A stretch of DNA of 64,000 nt from Acheta domesticus (taxonomy: Eukaryota > Arthropoda > Insecta > Orthoptera > Gryllidae). The stretch's first letter is position 1. Each line of letters begins with the position of its first letter. Positions 14,415 through 25,866 of the stretch are shown here, one piece after another. Location of the stretch: NCBI GenBank assembly GCA_031308135.1, contig JAHLJT010009436.1, positions 214,557,420-214,621,419 on the forward strand, written 5' to 3'. Both the position numbers and the translations under genes were made by a program. The notes under the pieces were generated by a model that was given only the letters and a program-made list of their open reading frames with translations, was not told where the DNA came from and did not search any database.

Positions 14415-14590
14415 CAGAGGCGTATCTAGGGTATGGCAGACATGGCACGTGCCATGGGCGCCACTCACAAGGGGCGCTTTTTAGAGTATACTGGCTAAAA
14501 CAAATAACAAGAACCTTAATTTGAAGTATCCTGACAGGGTCGCAAATTCTATGCCTACCATGGGCGCCTGAATACCTAGATACGCCTCTG
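14415..14590. mobile_element. 176-bp hAT-type MITE with perfect 8-bp TSD
   Basis: Terminal inverted repeats CAGAGGCGTATCTAGG and CCTAGATACGCCTCTG (right end read on plus, with one internal difference) begin with CAG and end with CTG. Both sides carry the identical 8-bp target duplication ATTTTGGG (14407-14414 and 14591-14598). Internally it is also self-complementary around 'catgggcgcc' (14453 and 14559). This is the standard footprint of a hAT non-autonomous element. The host sequence on both sides is itself repeat-like. Confidence 0.88.
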
Positions 14591-15234
14591 ATTTTGGGGC
14601 TACTTTATATGAAGCTCATAGGGAAAAAAGTCAAATCGGAGTCCTAGGCATAGTTTTAGATTTTTCTTTAGAATTTTAGACTCCTTCTAGTTTGACTACA
14701 GAATGTAAAGCAAGCAATAAATCAGTAGAACGTATAAATTAAATTGGTTATGGGAAGAAAGTAATTGTATCTAGCATAGAGATTGAAATTCTGTGTATTT
14801 AATTCAAGTTATTTACATTTTAAAATAGTTTTACAATGTAAATAATTTTAAAAATGCTCTATAATATATTTATTTAGACAAAAGTTGGAACACAATAATG
14901 CGCCTTACTAGTAGTACAACTAAAGACTTCTTATAAAAATTTCCAAAGACCAAGTTCCATTTAAAAAAAAAATTGAAATGTAGTTTACTCTGTCCATCGC
15001 AATATCGGTCAGATGAAATGGATGTTGAAATAGGTACATATGCGAACGCTCAAATAATTTCAAAAAAATAGGTGACCGTCTAAACTCCATTTCTCACCAC
15101 AGTTCACAGTTGCAACACAATTTTGATTTTTAGAATTCACGTATTCTAGATGGAGAACACGGGTATTGTCCATAAATAATTTCGGAAACTTGATAAAAAA
15201 AACACTTGAATCAGTTAATTTATTTCAGGAATCC

Positions 15235-16020
15235 AATATTTTCCTTTCTCGCTAACTGCTTACGCAGTATAGAGAAAGTATTGTAATGCTGTGGAAGAAA
15301 CTGAAATTTTCGTCAGCAAAACTAATTGCCGGGCTCTGATAACGAAAAAGTGGATAAATCTTGTCCCAATACATAGTAAATTAAGTTATTTTTTGTACTT
15401 CTGTGTGTATTCAGAAATCATGTTTCATGGGTAATTGATACAGACTAATAGATTTATGACAAAACATCTGGCCATATGTACGCCCGTCTGTCTGAACAAC
15501 GCGGCTAAACCGAAAGCAGGGTTTTCATTAAAATTGATAAAAATTATTCCCCATTCGATCTCGCTGATGTCGCGGCCCCTTGGAACAAGCAGATGTTTTA
15601 ATTTGAAGGGGGGTATTTTACAAGAAGCCCCTGGGGCATTTTCAAAAAAAGGGGCAAAATTGTTTGATTAAATTTTGTTGTTGGATAATGTGAAGGACGT
15701 TTAAGAGAATGATGCTGGTCTTACTTTCCTTGAAATCTCTGATTTTTCAAAAACTTGTAAACGTTCAGTTTATCGGCGTCTTCCTACAGTTACAATATAG
15801 AAGTCAGAAGATTTTTCTTCAAATGAAATTTGATCTCCATAACTAGTTCTTTCATCGACGTCATGCACAGTTTTTGAAAATTTAAGTAGCTTTTCCACAA
15901 TTTTGAGTGAACTATGCTCAGTATTAAAGAAAAACATTAAAAACAAGAATTTCTCAAAATCGGCTACAAATTTGTTCTTTAAACAGTTGATAGGGATATA
16001 CTGTACACACTGCATTTACA
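15235..16020 (-). repeat. Dispersed family 'A', inverted copy
   Basis: On the minus strand this follows the same order as 6929-8500: 'cttacgcagtatagagaaag' and the genome-repeat end near 15255-15285, 'gtggataaatc' near 15351, a 'gcccgtctgtctg' tract near 15482, then the 'gaagcccctggggcatttt' block. The remainder to ~16020 is weaker. No coding sequence. Confidence 0.55.
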
Positions 16021-16999
16021 TAATTTCCTCTATACTACGTAAATTACTCCGCATATATTCTGACGTTTCTGCCTTATGCGTAGTCTCGCATTATTGGACA
16101 GGCGCAGACGAATGCTCGTTGACGAGTTTTTTATGTACCTCAGGGTAATGGGATCATTCTAGGTGAAAATTAGTTGTCCAAACACACACAGAAGAATTCA
16201 GTAGAACAAAACACATGAATTTATTAACCATAAAGCAGACATTGTACAATGGCAAAAAAAACACAAATAAAAAAGCTCTTTCACTTTGAATGCATACATC
16301 CGAATTGCGGATGACGAACGAAACCTTTCTGTACTTTCCAGTGCTGTTTATTCAAACTTATAACAATACTATCGACTTGTGCACAGTCTTGGCAACTTCA
16401 ATTACTTTTGAAGTTATCCTGCCGCGTTCGAAATGTGAGCAAGCGAAGTTTCGAATCGAGTTAACTTCATGTGCTATTGCCTGAACCTCAACATTTAAAT
16501 TACACTTTCTTGCTCTATCAATTTCACTTACTTCACAGACAAATATTCATAAACCCTTTTTAATATTTACAAAATAAACACAATTATTAATTCTTGAGGT
16601 ATTGTAAAATTGGTTAAATGGGTTTTACTGGTTGCTAAATTTCTTTTCCCAACATTCCCAAATTGCTTATTTTCGTAGTGAACTGGCAAGGTCACGGTGT
16701 CTTGAGTGCGCGCCGCACAAAGTCCTGACCTACGGCAACACCTTGCCTTTTCCCCTCTGCACCGGAGCTTTACCTGACCTCGGCAGATTTCTAGACGGGG
16801 GGGGGGCTTTGTCTTAACTGAGTTGAATGTAATCTAATCCTTAAGTAAAATTACCCACACTTTTACATTCTTAACTTACAGTAAGATGAATTCTTAACTA
16901 ATTATTGGAGGAATTTTACTTTTTTGATGGGTGAGATGTTTTTTCTACGTTCACACTTGATTAATACTGTATATATAACCATTCATTCTACTCATTCTC

Positions 17000-17640
17000 T
17001 CCCACTGCACTACACTAGTAGTCTTCTGTTCGCCACGGCACTGATTTGACTCAAAGTATCAATGGCGCTCAGACCCATTGGGAGGCGTGGCAGGTGGGGT
17101 GCGGTGTCGCGTTCCCCTGCGCGTCCCTCTGTCGAAGGCGAGTCTTCTCCTCCACGTTCGGATGCCTCCGCTTGCTCACACAAAATAGCAAGCGTGTCGT
17201 TGGACAGCGCGCGGAAGGTGAAGGCGACATGTTTCGGTCTGTTCCGAAATAGTCCGTAGATAGGACCGATGTTTGCCTCTCGGTCGGTGTCGCGCAGGAT
17301 GCGTGGCACCTTCGGATCCAGCGCCCTTGCAAGTGCTGATGCCGAGCGTCTTTGAAGCTCCGGCAAGAATTATTATTATTTTTTTGTTTTGTTTTGTTTT
17401 TTACATCCAGAACTCCGAACACGTCGGTGTTTCTAGATTAATCTGTTGGGTAGATGGCAGACCTGCACAGCATTTTGCACTTTCACTGACCTCAGGAGCT
17501 GCGTGCGGGCAACTCGGGTGCAAATGAGAAAATCGATGAAGGGTGGGGATGAGACCCAATCTAGGAGTAGGGGCCACCAATCAGAATGCGCAATTCGAAA
17601 GATACCGCGTAAATTTAAAGACCAATCGGCAAGAACATGA
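17000..17640. other. GC-rich block without a recognised gene
   Basis: Base composition changes sharply from AT-rich to GC-rich. Open frames exist on both strands (minus 17010-17366, 118 codons). The minus frame has repeat-like Ser/Arg/Glu-rich sequence and I recognise no domain, splice structure or homologue. It could be a remnant of a GC-rich retroelement like the solo LTRs elsewhere in the window, or chance openness from high GC. Nothing convincing is seen between 16021 and 17000 or 17640 and 18596. Confidence 0.3.
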
Positions 17641-18858
17641 CGGTCATATACAGTTCAAGTAATATTGTCTTTTGTATTATATTGAAAATGTTTGTTCTCG
17701 GTATATGATAGGGCGAAATATGAAACTACAACGAATTATACATATTAGATTTCGACGCCAAGTATTATAATTGCTTGTAGGACGTATAATGTAATTCGCT
17801 TTGCTACGATATAATCACAAATTTAGTGTTGTGCTAAACACAAAATTTTGATACTGAATTGTTTTTGTTTGATGATGACAGCAATAAACTATTTTTTATT
17901 AACTATGTTTAATTGAATAAGACGGTTCTCTCAAAGCAAAAACATATTGTTCTTAAAAAAATCATGATTATTTTCTGTTCTAATTTCTGACAATAGTGTA
18001 GAGTCGTTTACGAGATCGTATAAAAATATAAAGCCCTTTGCATTCTATTTAACCAATACCCATGATTATCTTAGGATTGTCCGTAACATATCGTCATAGA
18101 AGTTTGCTCGTTGATCTCTTGTATTCAGTTTCATAATGGGGAAAAATGGTCACAAATGTGCTATTAAACATTACCCTTCTTGGGATTGCCACATATTCTA
18201 TTTTTATGTCAATTTTGATGTGAGAGATTGCTCTCATGAATTTGTTCATTTTTCTATGATTTGAAGATTATAATGTTCCTGGTGAACAATCAATTATTGA
18301 ATTGCAATTTTGTGTTAGATAGAATTAAATAATATTTTTTTCTCATATATAAGCATATATTTTAAAGCTATTGCTTTAAAATAATGCTTAAGAGTCACAA
18401 TGAGCATGTTATTTTCTTTAAAAATATTAGAAAATGAAAATACATACAGTGGTGGGACACAAAGGTGGATATACACTAGAGCACAGAAATTAAACAGTGA
18501 ATTATGACCCTGGTAACTTTGAAATACTAGACATAATCCATTTAAACAAATGGGCATTTAAGTTTGAAGCATGGATCATTATTAGACGCCCAGGCATTCA
18601 ATCTACGCGCCGCGTCGTGATACGTCAGACTTCTCCCCACCCCGCAAAGCTTCCTACTCCCCACTACTTGCACTTTCGGCGCTGCCACGGGCAGACGACC
18701 GGCTCCCAAGTGCAGAATGCCCGCGGGAGCAGGCGTTGTGCAGGTCTGGTAGATGGGAAGGGAGGCGTGGGAGCGCCGCAAGGCGCACCGCACGGTTTAC
18801 CGCCGAGCGAATCGGACGGAGAGTGGAGGGAGGCGCCCGCCGCGAATACCTCGCAAGC

Positions 18859-19825
18859 AAGCCATCTAAAGCTAGCAGCGCCAGAAACCAATCTCAACGA
18901 AACCATAACCAAACTTTTAGGCTAATTAAATGCTTCATTCCCGAATTTTAGGCTCCTCTTCGATGTTTTGAAGGTGGTTGAAAAATTCTCACAATCACAA
19001 TTTTGTAAAAGTGTAAATATGAAATAAAACCTGAAAGAACCACTGTGTTTTCGGTTTACACGAACACGCAATGTACTACTCTCTTTTAAGAGACTGTTAT
19101 ATTTCTCCGGAGATGATCATGATGCCCTGATATTTCCTTTGTCTTTCCTTGCATATCTCACTTGAAAAGGCGGTTTTTAACTTTCTTTTTAGTCACATTT
19201 TAATTATGAAATAATATGGACGACCACTGGCAAATTAAGTGCCCGAATCTAATCTGAAAGATTACTAAACGTACTATAAAACATAAATGTTCAAAATCAT
19301 GGATGGCTTCTGGTCGCTGCTTTTTTAACATCAATGTTTTACATTGGAACATCTATCCTAGGCAATATCGAAACTTTGTTGTCGATGTTATATCACTAGC
19401 TACAATTACTCAATTAAAGATTTTTTCCGTTAATGAAATCTATTTTTAAAGACATTTTTGACACTTATGTTCAATTTTGCGAAAATATAAGTGTTTTTCA
19501 TGCAATTTCGTACAAAATATAGCAGATTCTTTCGCGTTGTACAGAACAAATTTTTGGAATTTGAACGCGGGATAATTTTTTCCCAAGAGCCTAAAATTAT
19601 TCTTAAATTTTGGGAAGGGTTTCAGATTTTGCAATTGATTTTGAGATTGATTCTGGGTGGGCGCTGCTAGCTTCAGTCTAAAGGTAGCAGCGCCCACGAT
19701 TTTCGGAAATCCATAGGAGCCTAAAATTCGGAAATAGAGCAGTTAATTAGCCTAAAATAAGCCTAAAATTTTAGATATGGTTTGGTTGAGATTGGTTTCT
19801 GGGCGCTGCTAGCTTTAGATGGCTT
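18859..19825. mobile_element. 967-bp element with ~100-bp inverted repeats and 7-bp TSD
   Basis: The left end AAGCCATCTAAAGCTAGCAG and the right end (reverse complement) match for about 100 bp, including 'aaaccaatctcaac' and 'ccgaattttaggctcct'. The duplication CGCAAGC flanks it (18852-18858; 19826-19832). A second small hairpin 'gggcgctgctagctt ... gtagcagcgccca' lies near 19657-19700. No transposase. The 7-8-bp duplication suggests hAT, but the termini do not begin with CAG, so the class is open. Confidence 0.7.
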
Positions 19826-19847
19826 CGCAAGCAGACGTACGTCCAAA

Positions 19848-20083
19848 TATACTTAGGTTTTTATTTCTTGGTGCGTGGGAGCGTGTCATCACGATAGAAT
19901 ATCTCAAGGTATTTCGCGTCGTTCTCACTCATGCTACTAGGTGTCGCAGGATCGTGACTGTATCGAGCAGTGCTGGCGATCATGCGATCCCAAGCGGCAC
20001 AACCGAGAACGACCCGAAATACCGTGAGAAATTCCATCGTGATGACTCGCCCCCACGCGCCAAGAAAGAAAAACCCAAGTACA
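19848..20083. mobile_element. Palindromic MITE family 'P', copy 1
   Basis: The whole ~236 bp is an imperfect palindrome: TATACTTAGGTTTTT and ATTTCTTGGTGCGTGGGAG at the left pair with CCCACGCGCCAAGAAAG and AAAAACCCAAGTA at the right. The inner halves contain 'gtatttcgcgtcgttctc' and 'gagaacgacccgaaatac'. It shares a long core with copies at 26244-26479 and 35616-35874, for example 'tatcgagcagtgctggcgat'. No ORF of interest. A transcript would form one long hairpin. Confidence 0.8.
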
Positions 20084-21380
20084 GAGCGCGTGCAAGCACG
20101 ACGCTTCAGGGCAGGTTGGAGCTCGGGGGCGTATAGGAGCGGGCGCAGGAGAATGGTTCGGGCAGTTATTTTCTGGCTAACGTATTTGGCGTGGGCATGC
20201 CAGCCAGGGGCGGATCCACCCGATCATTTTGGAGGGGGTCATCATAGATTTTTGTTAAGTAATAAACATTTGTTATATATTGTATATTATTTTTGTAGTG
20301 TGTATATGATACAATACAATATTATTTTTAAATAATTACATAATTCTAACATAAATAAATATTTATATCAATTTTGTCAAAGAAACGAAGGCAACAAACG
20401 AAAACGCTAGGCCTTTGGGGGAGGGGTATGCCCCCCCCCCGGGCGAACAATGCCAGCGGACGTCGCTATCGAGCATCACACCAAGGTACTTCGCCGCCTT
20501 TTGCCAGGGCAGGTGCGCGCCTACCAAGTTCACGATTCTATTGGGGTCGGCCCTCTGTCGAGTGTAGTTGATGGCTACGCATTTGTCTGGGTTGAAGGTG
20601 AGCTTTTTGTGGCTCAGCCATTCGGGAAGCTCGGCGAGGCAATCGTTCAGATATCTCACTGATTTCCTTTTGTCCGCCGACTTTGCACAGAAAGCGAAAT
20701 CATCCGCGAACATTAATAGTCCGCAATGTTGAATGCTGGTGTTTCTTTCTACTGATGGCGGCCCGTCGTTGAATGCAGGCCGAATAGGGTCGGGGAAAGC
20801 ACTCTGTCCTGTGGCACGCTGGCTACGGCTCGTCTTCAGAACGATTGTACGCCATTGGCGCTTCTTGGCAGATAGGCGATTCAAGAATCGTCTATCTGCC
20901 AAGAAGCTAGCGATTAGTCTGACATAGCAATCGCTGATTCCAATGTCCACAAGACGCGAGCGCCCCCTCGTGCCATAAAGAATCGAAAGCTGACTGCATG
21001 TCTAGAAAAAACACCGGCAAGTTCTGTCGTCATTCGAGAGGGAGACCGATCTCGGTACACAGCCGCGTCTGTTGTTGCGCGGAACCGAGACCAGTTCGAA
21101 ACCCAAATCGCTCATCTCTAAGCTTAAGGCGCCGTATTTCTCGTTGCAAGCGCTCCAGGATCAGGCACCCTGAAGCTTTCGCAAGAAGCGAGAGGAGACT
21201 AATAGGCCTGTAACCGCTCGGAAGAAGTTGGTCTTTAATTGGCTTTGGAATCATGCTTACAGACGCGATTTTCCACGCTCTGGGGAAATATCCTAGCGCT
21301 AGGCACGCGTTTAGAAACTCCCGCAGGAACTCCACCCCGTTGGCGCCGAGCGCACGGAGCTGGGAGACAGTTATTAATTT
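20084..21380 (-). pseudogene. Jockey-like LINE reverse transcriptase fragment, decayed
   Basis: Minus-strand RT with blocks in order: FLNACLALGYFPRAWK and IPKP (21240-21320), SGYRPISLLSLLAKA, FGFRTGLGSAQQQT, then the catalytic box LMFADDFAF (~20715), LTFNPDKC, AAKYLGVMLDSDVRW (20460-20500). It continues after an inserted hAT with WHAHAKYVSQKITARTILL (20090-20204). Frames change several times and the stretch between the fingers and the FADD box is damaged, including a 46-bp palindrome at 20861-20906. The upstream part is cut by the inverted-repeat element starting near 21381. The FADD box is intact, but the gene cannot be expressed. Confidence 0.8.
20205..20449. mobile_element. 245-bp hAT-type insertion in the LINE reverse transcriptase
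   Basis: The left terminus CAGGGGCGGATCCACCCG is a typical hAT MITE start. The identical 8-bp duplication ATGCCAGC lies at 20197-20204 and 20450-20457. Removing the insert joins the RT codons ...DVRW-HAHAKYV in frame, which fixes both ends. The right end (gggcgaaca) no longer mirrors the left and is preceded by a run of ten C, so the right terminus has diverged. No ORF. Confidence 0.8.
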
Positions 21381-23138
21381 CACAACTTCTTAAATGAATC
21401 TGGCCATATATTGTTAACAACAGAAGAAAAGTTTTTAATCCGATATCCAGGTACAAAAATGGAAATTCAAAAAGCGACGTTTCGATGAATATATTTTTCC
21501 TCGTCTTCAGGCTATAAACAGTAAAGAAAGACGATATAATCTAAACATTGACAAGAGTATGAATCAGTAGTCATAAAAATGCATAATGAAAAAGTTAAAC
21601 AAATGAAGAATATGGAATAGTACTCGAAATAATATAAATATATTGCGACAACCACGTCTCCAGTTGGGCGCCGAAAACGTGGCTGCCGGCTCACTCAGTG
21701 GGTAGAAGGGCGTGCCTAAAATGATGATGATGATGGTGGAAGTCGGTGGCCGGTAAGAAATGAGAGACTTGTAATCACGTTAACAAACAAGTGGCATTTA
21801 TTCAGCAAAGATAATAATAAAAGATCATGATAGTACCACTCATGTCGGCGAGCATGCTCTCCTTTTCCCCAATTCCAAAATAACATGCACACAAAAAAAT
21901 TGAAATGTGAAATTATTACAATAAATTGAACAAACTTTTACGCTGATTCCTTCTTGATGGCCAAGCGCGGCCGGGAATCTTAGCTTCTCCGCCGGGTCGA
22001 AAGGTAATGGAAATTGTTCTCTCAACTGTTTATCACTTTCGACCACAGGCGCGCCTGAAGGGCGTAGTACCGCCTTAGCGGGGCGGCTCACAAAACCAAC
22101 CAGCGAGTTGAATGACCTGGGCCGCCGGCTGGCGGGGAAGACGCCGAGCTCGGCACGCGCGCTGAGGGTGCCGCTCGGAGGGGTAGAGCGAGCAGGACGG
22201 ATCAGGTAGCAGGCCGGGCCCTTGAGTGTTGACCCAACACACAGCGCCGTTCACTCGCTGCTACTAATCACCAGATAATGTCTGCCTGACACAATGATCT
22301 CATCACCTTCAGTCCACTGCTCTGCACTTTAGAGATCGCGGCAAGTTCGTAAGTGATCTGATTAATTCACTATAACACGCTCAAGCACGAGTACGAGTCA
22401 GTCACTTTCCCGGCGCGATTCGATTATAAATGAGGCGTCTCAAAATTTACGGTCTACGGCTATTTAGAGACCGCGCACATATTCTCCCCTGATGAATTTA
22501 AGCTTTCTCACAAGTTCAACAAAGAGAAAAAACTATATCTCCGGCGCCGGACGCCGCAGTGATCACGACCGGCCTCTCTGACTGCCTCTTACGTTCTCTC
22601 TCGATGCTGGGTCCGCGAAGTCCTTCGAGCCTCCCTTCCCTCACCAAATTCATCCAAAATGTTCTAGAACTTTCGAGAACTTTGCTTAAGTCCAGCGGCT
22701 ATTGGCGAAAAGGTAGTGCGTCGCAAAATAGTTTCGTCCAATCATCGGAGGTTTTCGAGCCGAGACTTGAGAGAGAAACCTGCACTCGTTCCCTCTCACT
22801 TCAATTGTCTGTCAAACAGGGGCAGTAATTAATGGCCGGGGGAAAGAAACTGAGAATCTCAAGGGAGGAGGTGGGCGATGGGTGCCGCGGAAAAGTACCG
22901 AGGGGCCGACCCGGGTGCACGTGCAGCTCCCTGGCGTCTTGGACACTTGTGCGTGACCAAAGGGGGGTGGGTCGGCGGGGGCTCGGACAGAATCCTGGCG
23001 CCGCCACCGATCTCTCTGTCGTGCTTCGCGGAGCAATTCTCGTGTTTGCAGCCGTAATTAATTCGGTGCCACTACAATATACACAATAAAAACTCGTCTG
23101 TTGTAAACAATCTGTGGCCAGATTCATTTAAGAAGTTA
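21381..23138. mobile_element. Inverted-repeat element carrying a solo LTR
   Basis: Bases 21384-21440 (cttcttaaatgaatctggcc and following) match the reverse complement of 23085-23136 at about 85 percent over ~55 bp. The interior is a 1433-bp solo LTR (21644-23076) plus ~320 bp of its own AT-rich sequence, so the original element was about 0.32 kb. It ends the LINE reverse transcriptase at its left border. I could not fix a target duplication, so the outer ends are approximate. Confidence 0.6.
21644..23076 (-). mobile_element. Solo LTR, 1433 bp, 4-bp TSD ATAT
   Basis: Read on the minus strand it starts TGTAGTGGCACCG and ends GGTTGTCGCA, flanked by ATAT on both sides (21640-21643; 23077-23080). 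It is strongly GC/CpG-rich within AT-rich surroundings. AATAAA lies near the 3' end on the minus strand (~21790), as expected for the R region, and 'ggcgcccaactgg' lies just inside that end. No internal gag-pol is present, so it is a recombination-derived single LTR. It resembles the LTR at 59991-61400 in length, ends, polarity and TSD length. Family (Gypsy or BEL/Pao) not determined. Confidence 0.72.
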
Positions 23139-23555
23139 TGAATATAGACTAACAGACAATTTCTTTGAAGTATTATTAATGTCGTGTACTGGCTATCACT
23201 TGAGTACGGGGAGGACTTCTAGCTGCACTCACTTCGTGCTCATTTATGAATGTTAACTACTCGACCCTACGTCAGTGGCGGAGCGTCAGCGGAGTACTGG
23301 TCAGAATCTGAAGGGCAATTGCGGCTGGTAGACTCGGGAATATGGGCGCGGCCGCGGAAGTCGTTAAAGGCGGCGGGGGCAGGCCGGGATCGGTTTTGAC
23401 AATTCATAGCAGCAATTAATCTAATTGTGGGTAAAATTTTCGATGCCAATTAATTAAAATTCAAAACGTGTCATTGTTTTCCTGCCTTTATAAATATAAT
23501 TGAAGACTATAATCCCAATGCCTTTCAAAATATATTTTAAGGAATCTTACGGAGG

Positions 23556-24973
23556 CAGTGGCGTGCATTCCATGGAATGAAGTGAGTCATTCCCCTAAGC
23601 AAAGCACAGAAAAATCCTTTCAGTATTTAAAATATTCTTTGCTTATGCCCAGAGCAAAACTGTTTATTCAACTCAGATTCTGAGCTACGTACTAGTGGTT
23701 GAACCGTAACAATCGATGTTTTCAAAACGGTGTGTAAATTCTTCTCGTGACGTCAGCGAAGCTTCGTTCTTCGAAGGTGCAGGCGCTCGACTTGGTCATG
23801 CCTCGTGCAAAGTCGGGTCGGCCCGTGAGGGCGCGAGGATAATGAATATGAAAATTCGTTCCGTTGTGATCAACTGGTAGCAATTTCAAGTTCGAAAGAA
23901 GTTATTATTTTGGCTTTTTGAGGGTATTTTACGTACATGCTAACTACATTATAATACAATGAAAGTATAAAGCACCTAATAATATCGAGAACGTTTATAT
24001 TAAGTTAAAGAAAGTATTCTAAACAAGCTAATTCTTTGCGTACTGTTCTGCAGTTCTCCCTTGCGAGAAGGGAATGCAATCGGTGAACTCTTTCCGCGCA
24101 GTAGTCATGGCATCTAGCGAGGAAAGTGGGAACAACCCGCGTTGACAGGCAGAGCCGACCGCGCGGTGCAACGCCCACGGATCTCTTACGATAATCTCCG
24201 TTTCCGGTGGTACATTCGAAGTAGGCACGATCAACTTTCATAAGAATAAAACATTACATTTCGAGGAATCGCCACACATGAGAATTGCAGACGGAAATTT
24301 GGAACGTATTCCCCTTGTGCTATTATGAGATGAATTCTACCAGGATTGATACCAAAAATAATAACAAAAATACCAAGTTAATACCAAAAATAATACAATA
24401 TTTGCACTCAGAGAAAAAACAAGAAACATAAGATGCAAGAAAGAGAACTAACAGGACGTGAAATTTGTCCGAAGAATTTAAACCACAGAGCATCCAGAGA
24501 AGGTGAAAAGTGCAAGAAAACAGAAGAACGGACATCATATCCATTGTATAGGTCGTGAAAAACATTATTACTGAACTCTGTACATACATTTTCAAATTAA
24601 CATTCACCATATATTAAAGTTATATATATTAAAGTTTACACACTTATTTTTCATTTTATGAAAGAAAAAAATATGCTTTAATGTATTGATGGATTTTAAA
24701 AATTTGTTAATAATTTTAAATAACTAAGTACTCGATAAATAAGGTTAAGTTGTAAGTCACATAAATACCGAATTATATTTGATTATAATGTTCCAAGGCA
24801 TTTAGCCAAAGAAATTTTCCCTGGAGTCTGTTTACTCCCGGGCGACCATTTACGTTCGTATGCAAGACGACCGGGAAACATTTTGTTATTCATCATCTTT
24901 AACTGTTTTACGTTTTTTATACCTTGAAATTCAAAAGCGCTTCCCCTACTAAAATTATCACCGCACGCCACTG
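23556..24973. mobile_element. 1418-bp hAT-type element with perfect 8-bp TSD
   Basis: The termini CAGTGGCGTGCATTCC and (right, reverse complement) CAGTGGCGTGCGGTGA share the first 11 bases. TACGGAGG is duplicated on both sides (23548-23555; 24974-24981). Internally only short frames are seen: a minus 78-codon frame 24005-24241 and a 95-codon hydrophobic frame 24323-24610. Neither resembles a hAT transposase, so it is non-autonomous or badly decayed. Confidence 0.85.
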
Positions 24974-24981
24974 TACGGAGG

Positions 24982-25866
24982 GAATGGTAATCATTTATCC
25001 ATTTCAGGTTAATTAATAAATTATTAATATAGTCAAAACAAAAAATAAAGTACTTCAATGACTGAAAGAATTTTGAATTAAATAATGAATTTTAAGAACA
25101 CATCTCATATGTATCGATGAAGGAAATAAAAATAAATAACATATTTTAAGTAAATCCATTTATATTTGTACACCTTTTTGTTGCTCATATCATTACACTT
25201 CCATGTCATGATCTCAAAAATATTTCGCTTAATGTTTGTTTTTTTTATATTTTCTTTAATCTTCATTTTCTCTTCTTTAAGCACCATTGAGTTTGTCTTA
25301 CTGACACGCTGGCAGTGTGGAAAAACCAACTTACGTCCATTGAAGTTGTATTCAAAGGTAGGAAATAACAAAGTTTCAATAACGTTCAAGGTTCTACTAG
25401 ATAGTAGTAACTAATAGTTACATGAGTACATGACTGAGGAACTAGAAACGCGGTGAATATTCCAAAACCAAAAAATACAAAATGGAAACTTCCTTTGAAG
25501 AACCGCTGTATAAAATGAGAAAAGAAAAAAGCAAATCCAAATGCGTATTTAATAGTTTTGAAAATACAAGAAGCGAATAACTGAGAATACGGGAGAAACT
25601 GGAGAATGCAATGTAGTGAAACGAAATATCCCTACCCGAAAAAATCCCCCATTATTAATTCAGTTCTTATTTATAATAAACTCGACGTGGAGTGAACAAA
25701 ATATAAAAATCCCGTATGCAAAGTTGGGAAGATGGACCTAATTTACAGCGTGAACGCGATAATTAAGGAACTTTTTAAAATGTGCAATGAACTAACTGTT
25801 CTGTACAGTCTTATGAATAAAACCTGAGCTGCCTTTTTGGTCAGGTAGAACTTCAGTCTTTTCTTT
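24982..25866. other. Intergenic, 3' flank of the TM6SF gene
   Basis: AT-rich sequence downstream of the TM6SF stop codon. A clear minus-strand AATAAA within the first few hundred bases was not identified, so the 3' UTR end is undefined. No other feature seen. Confidence 0.3.

Noticed and set aside
17010..17422. Overlapping GC-rich frames on both strands as a coding gene
   Set aside because: Open frames on opposite strands in a GC-rich block are common; no domain or homology is recognised. Listed only as a composition feature.
23267..23290. 'cagtggcggagcgtcag' as a hAT terminus
   Set aside because: No complementary right end or 8-bp duplication was found nearby.
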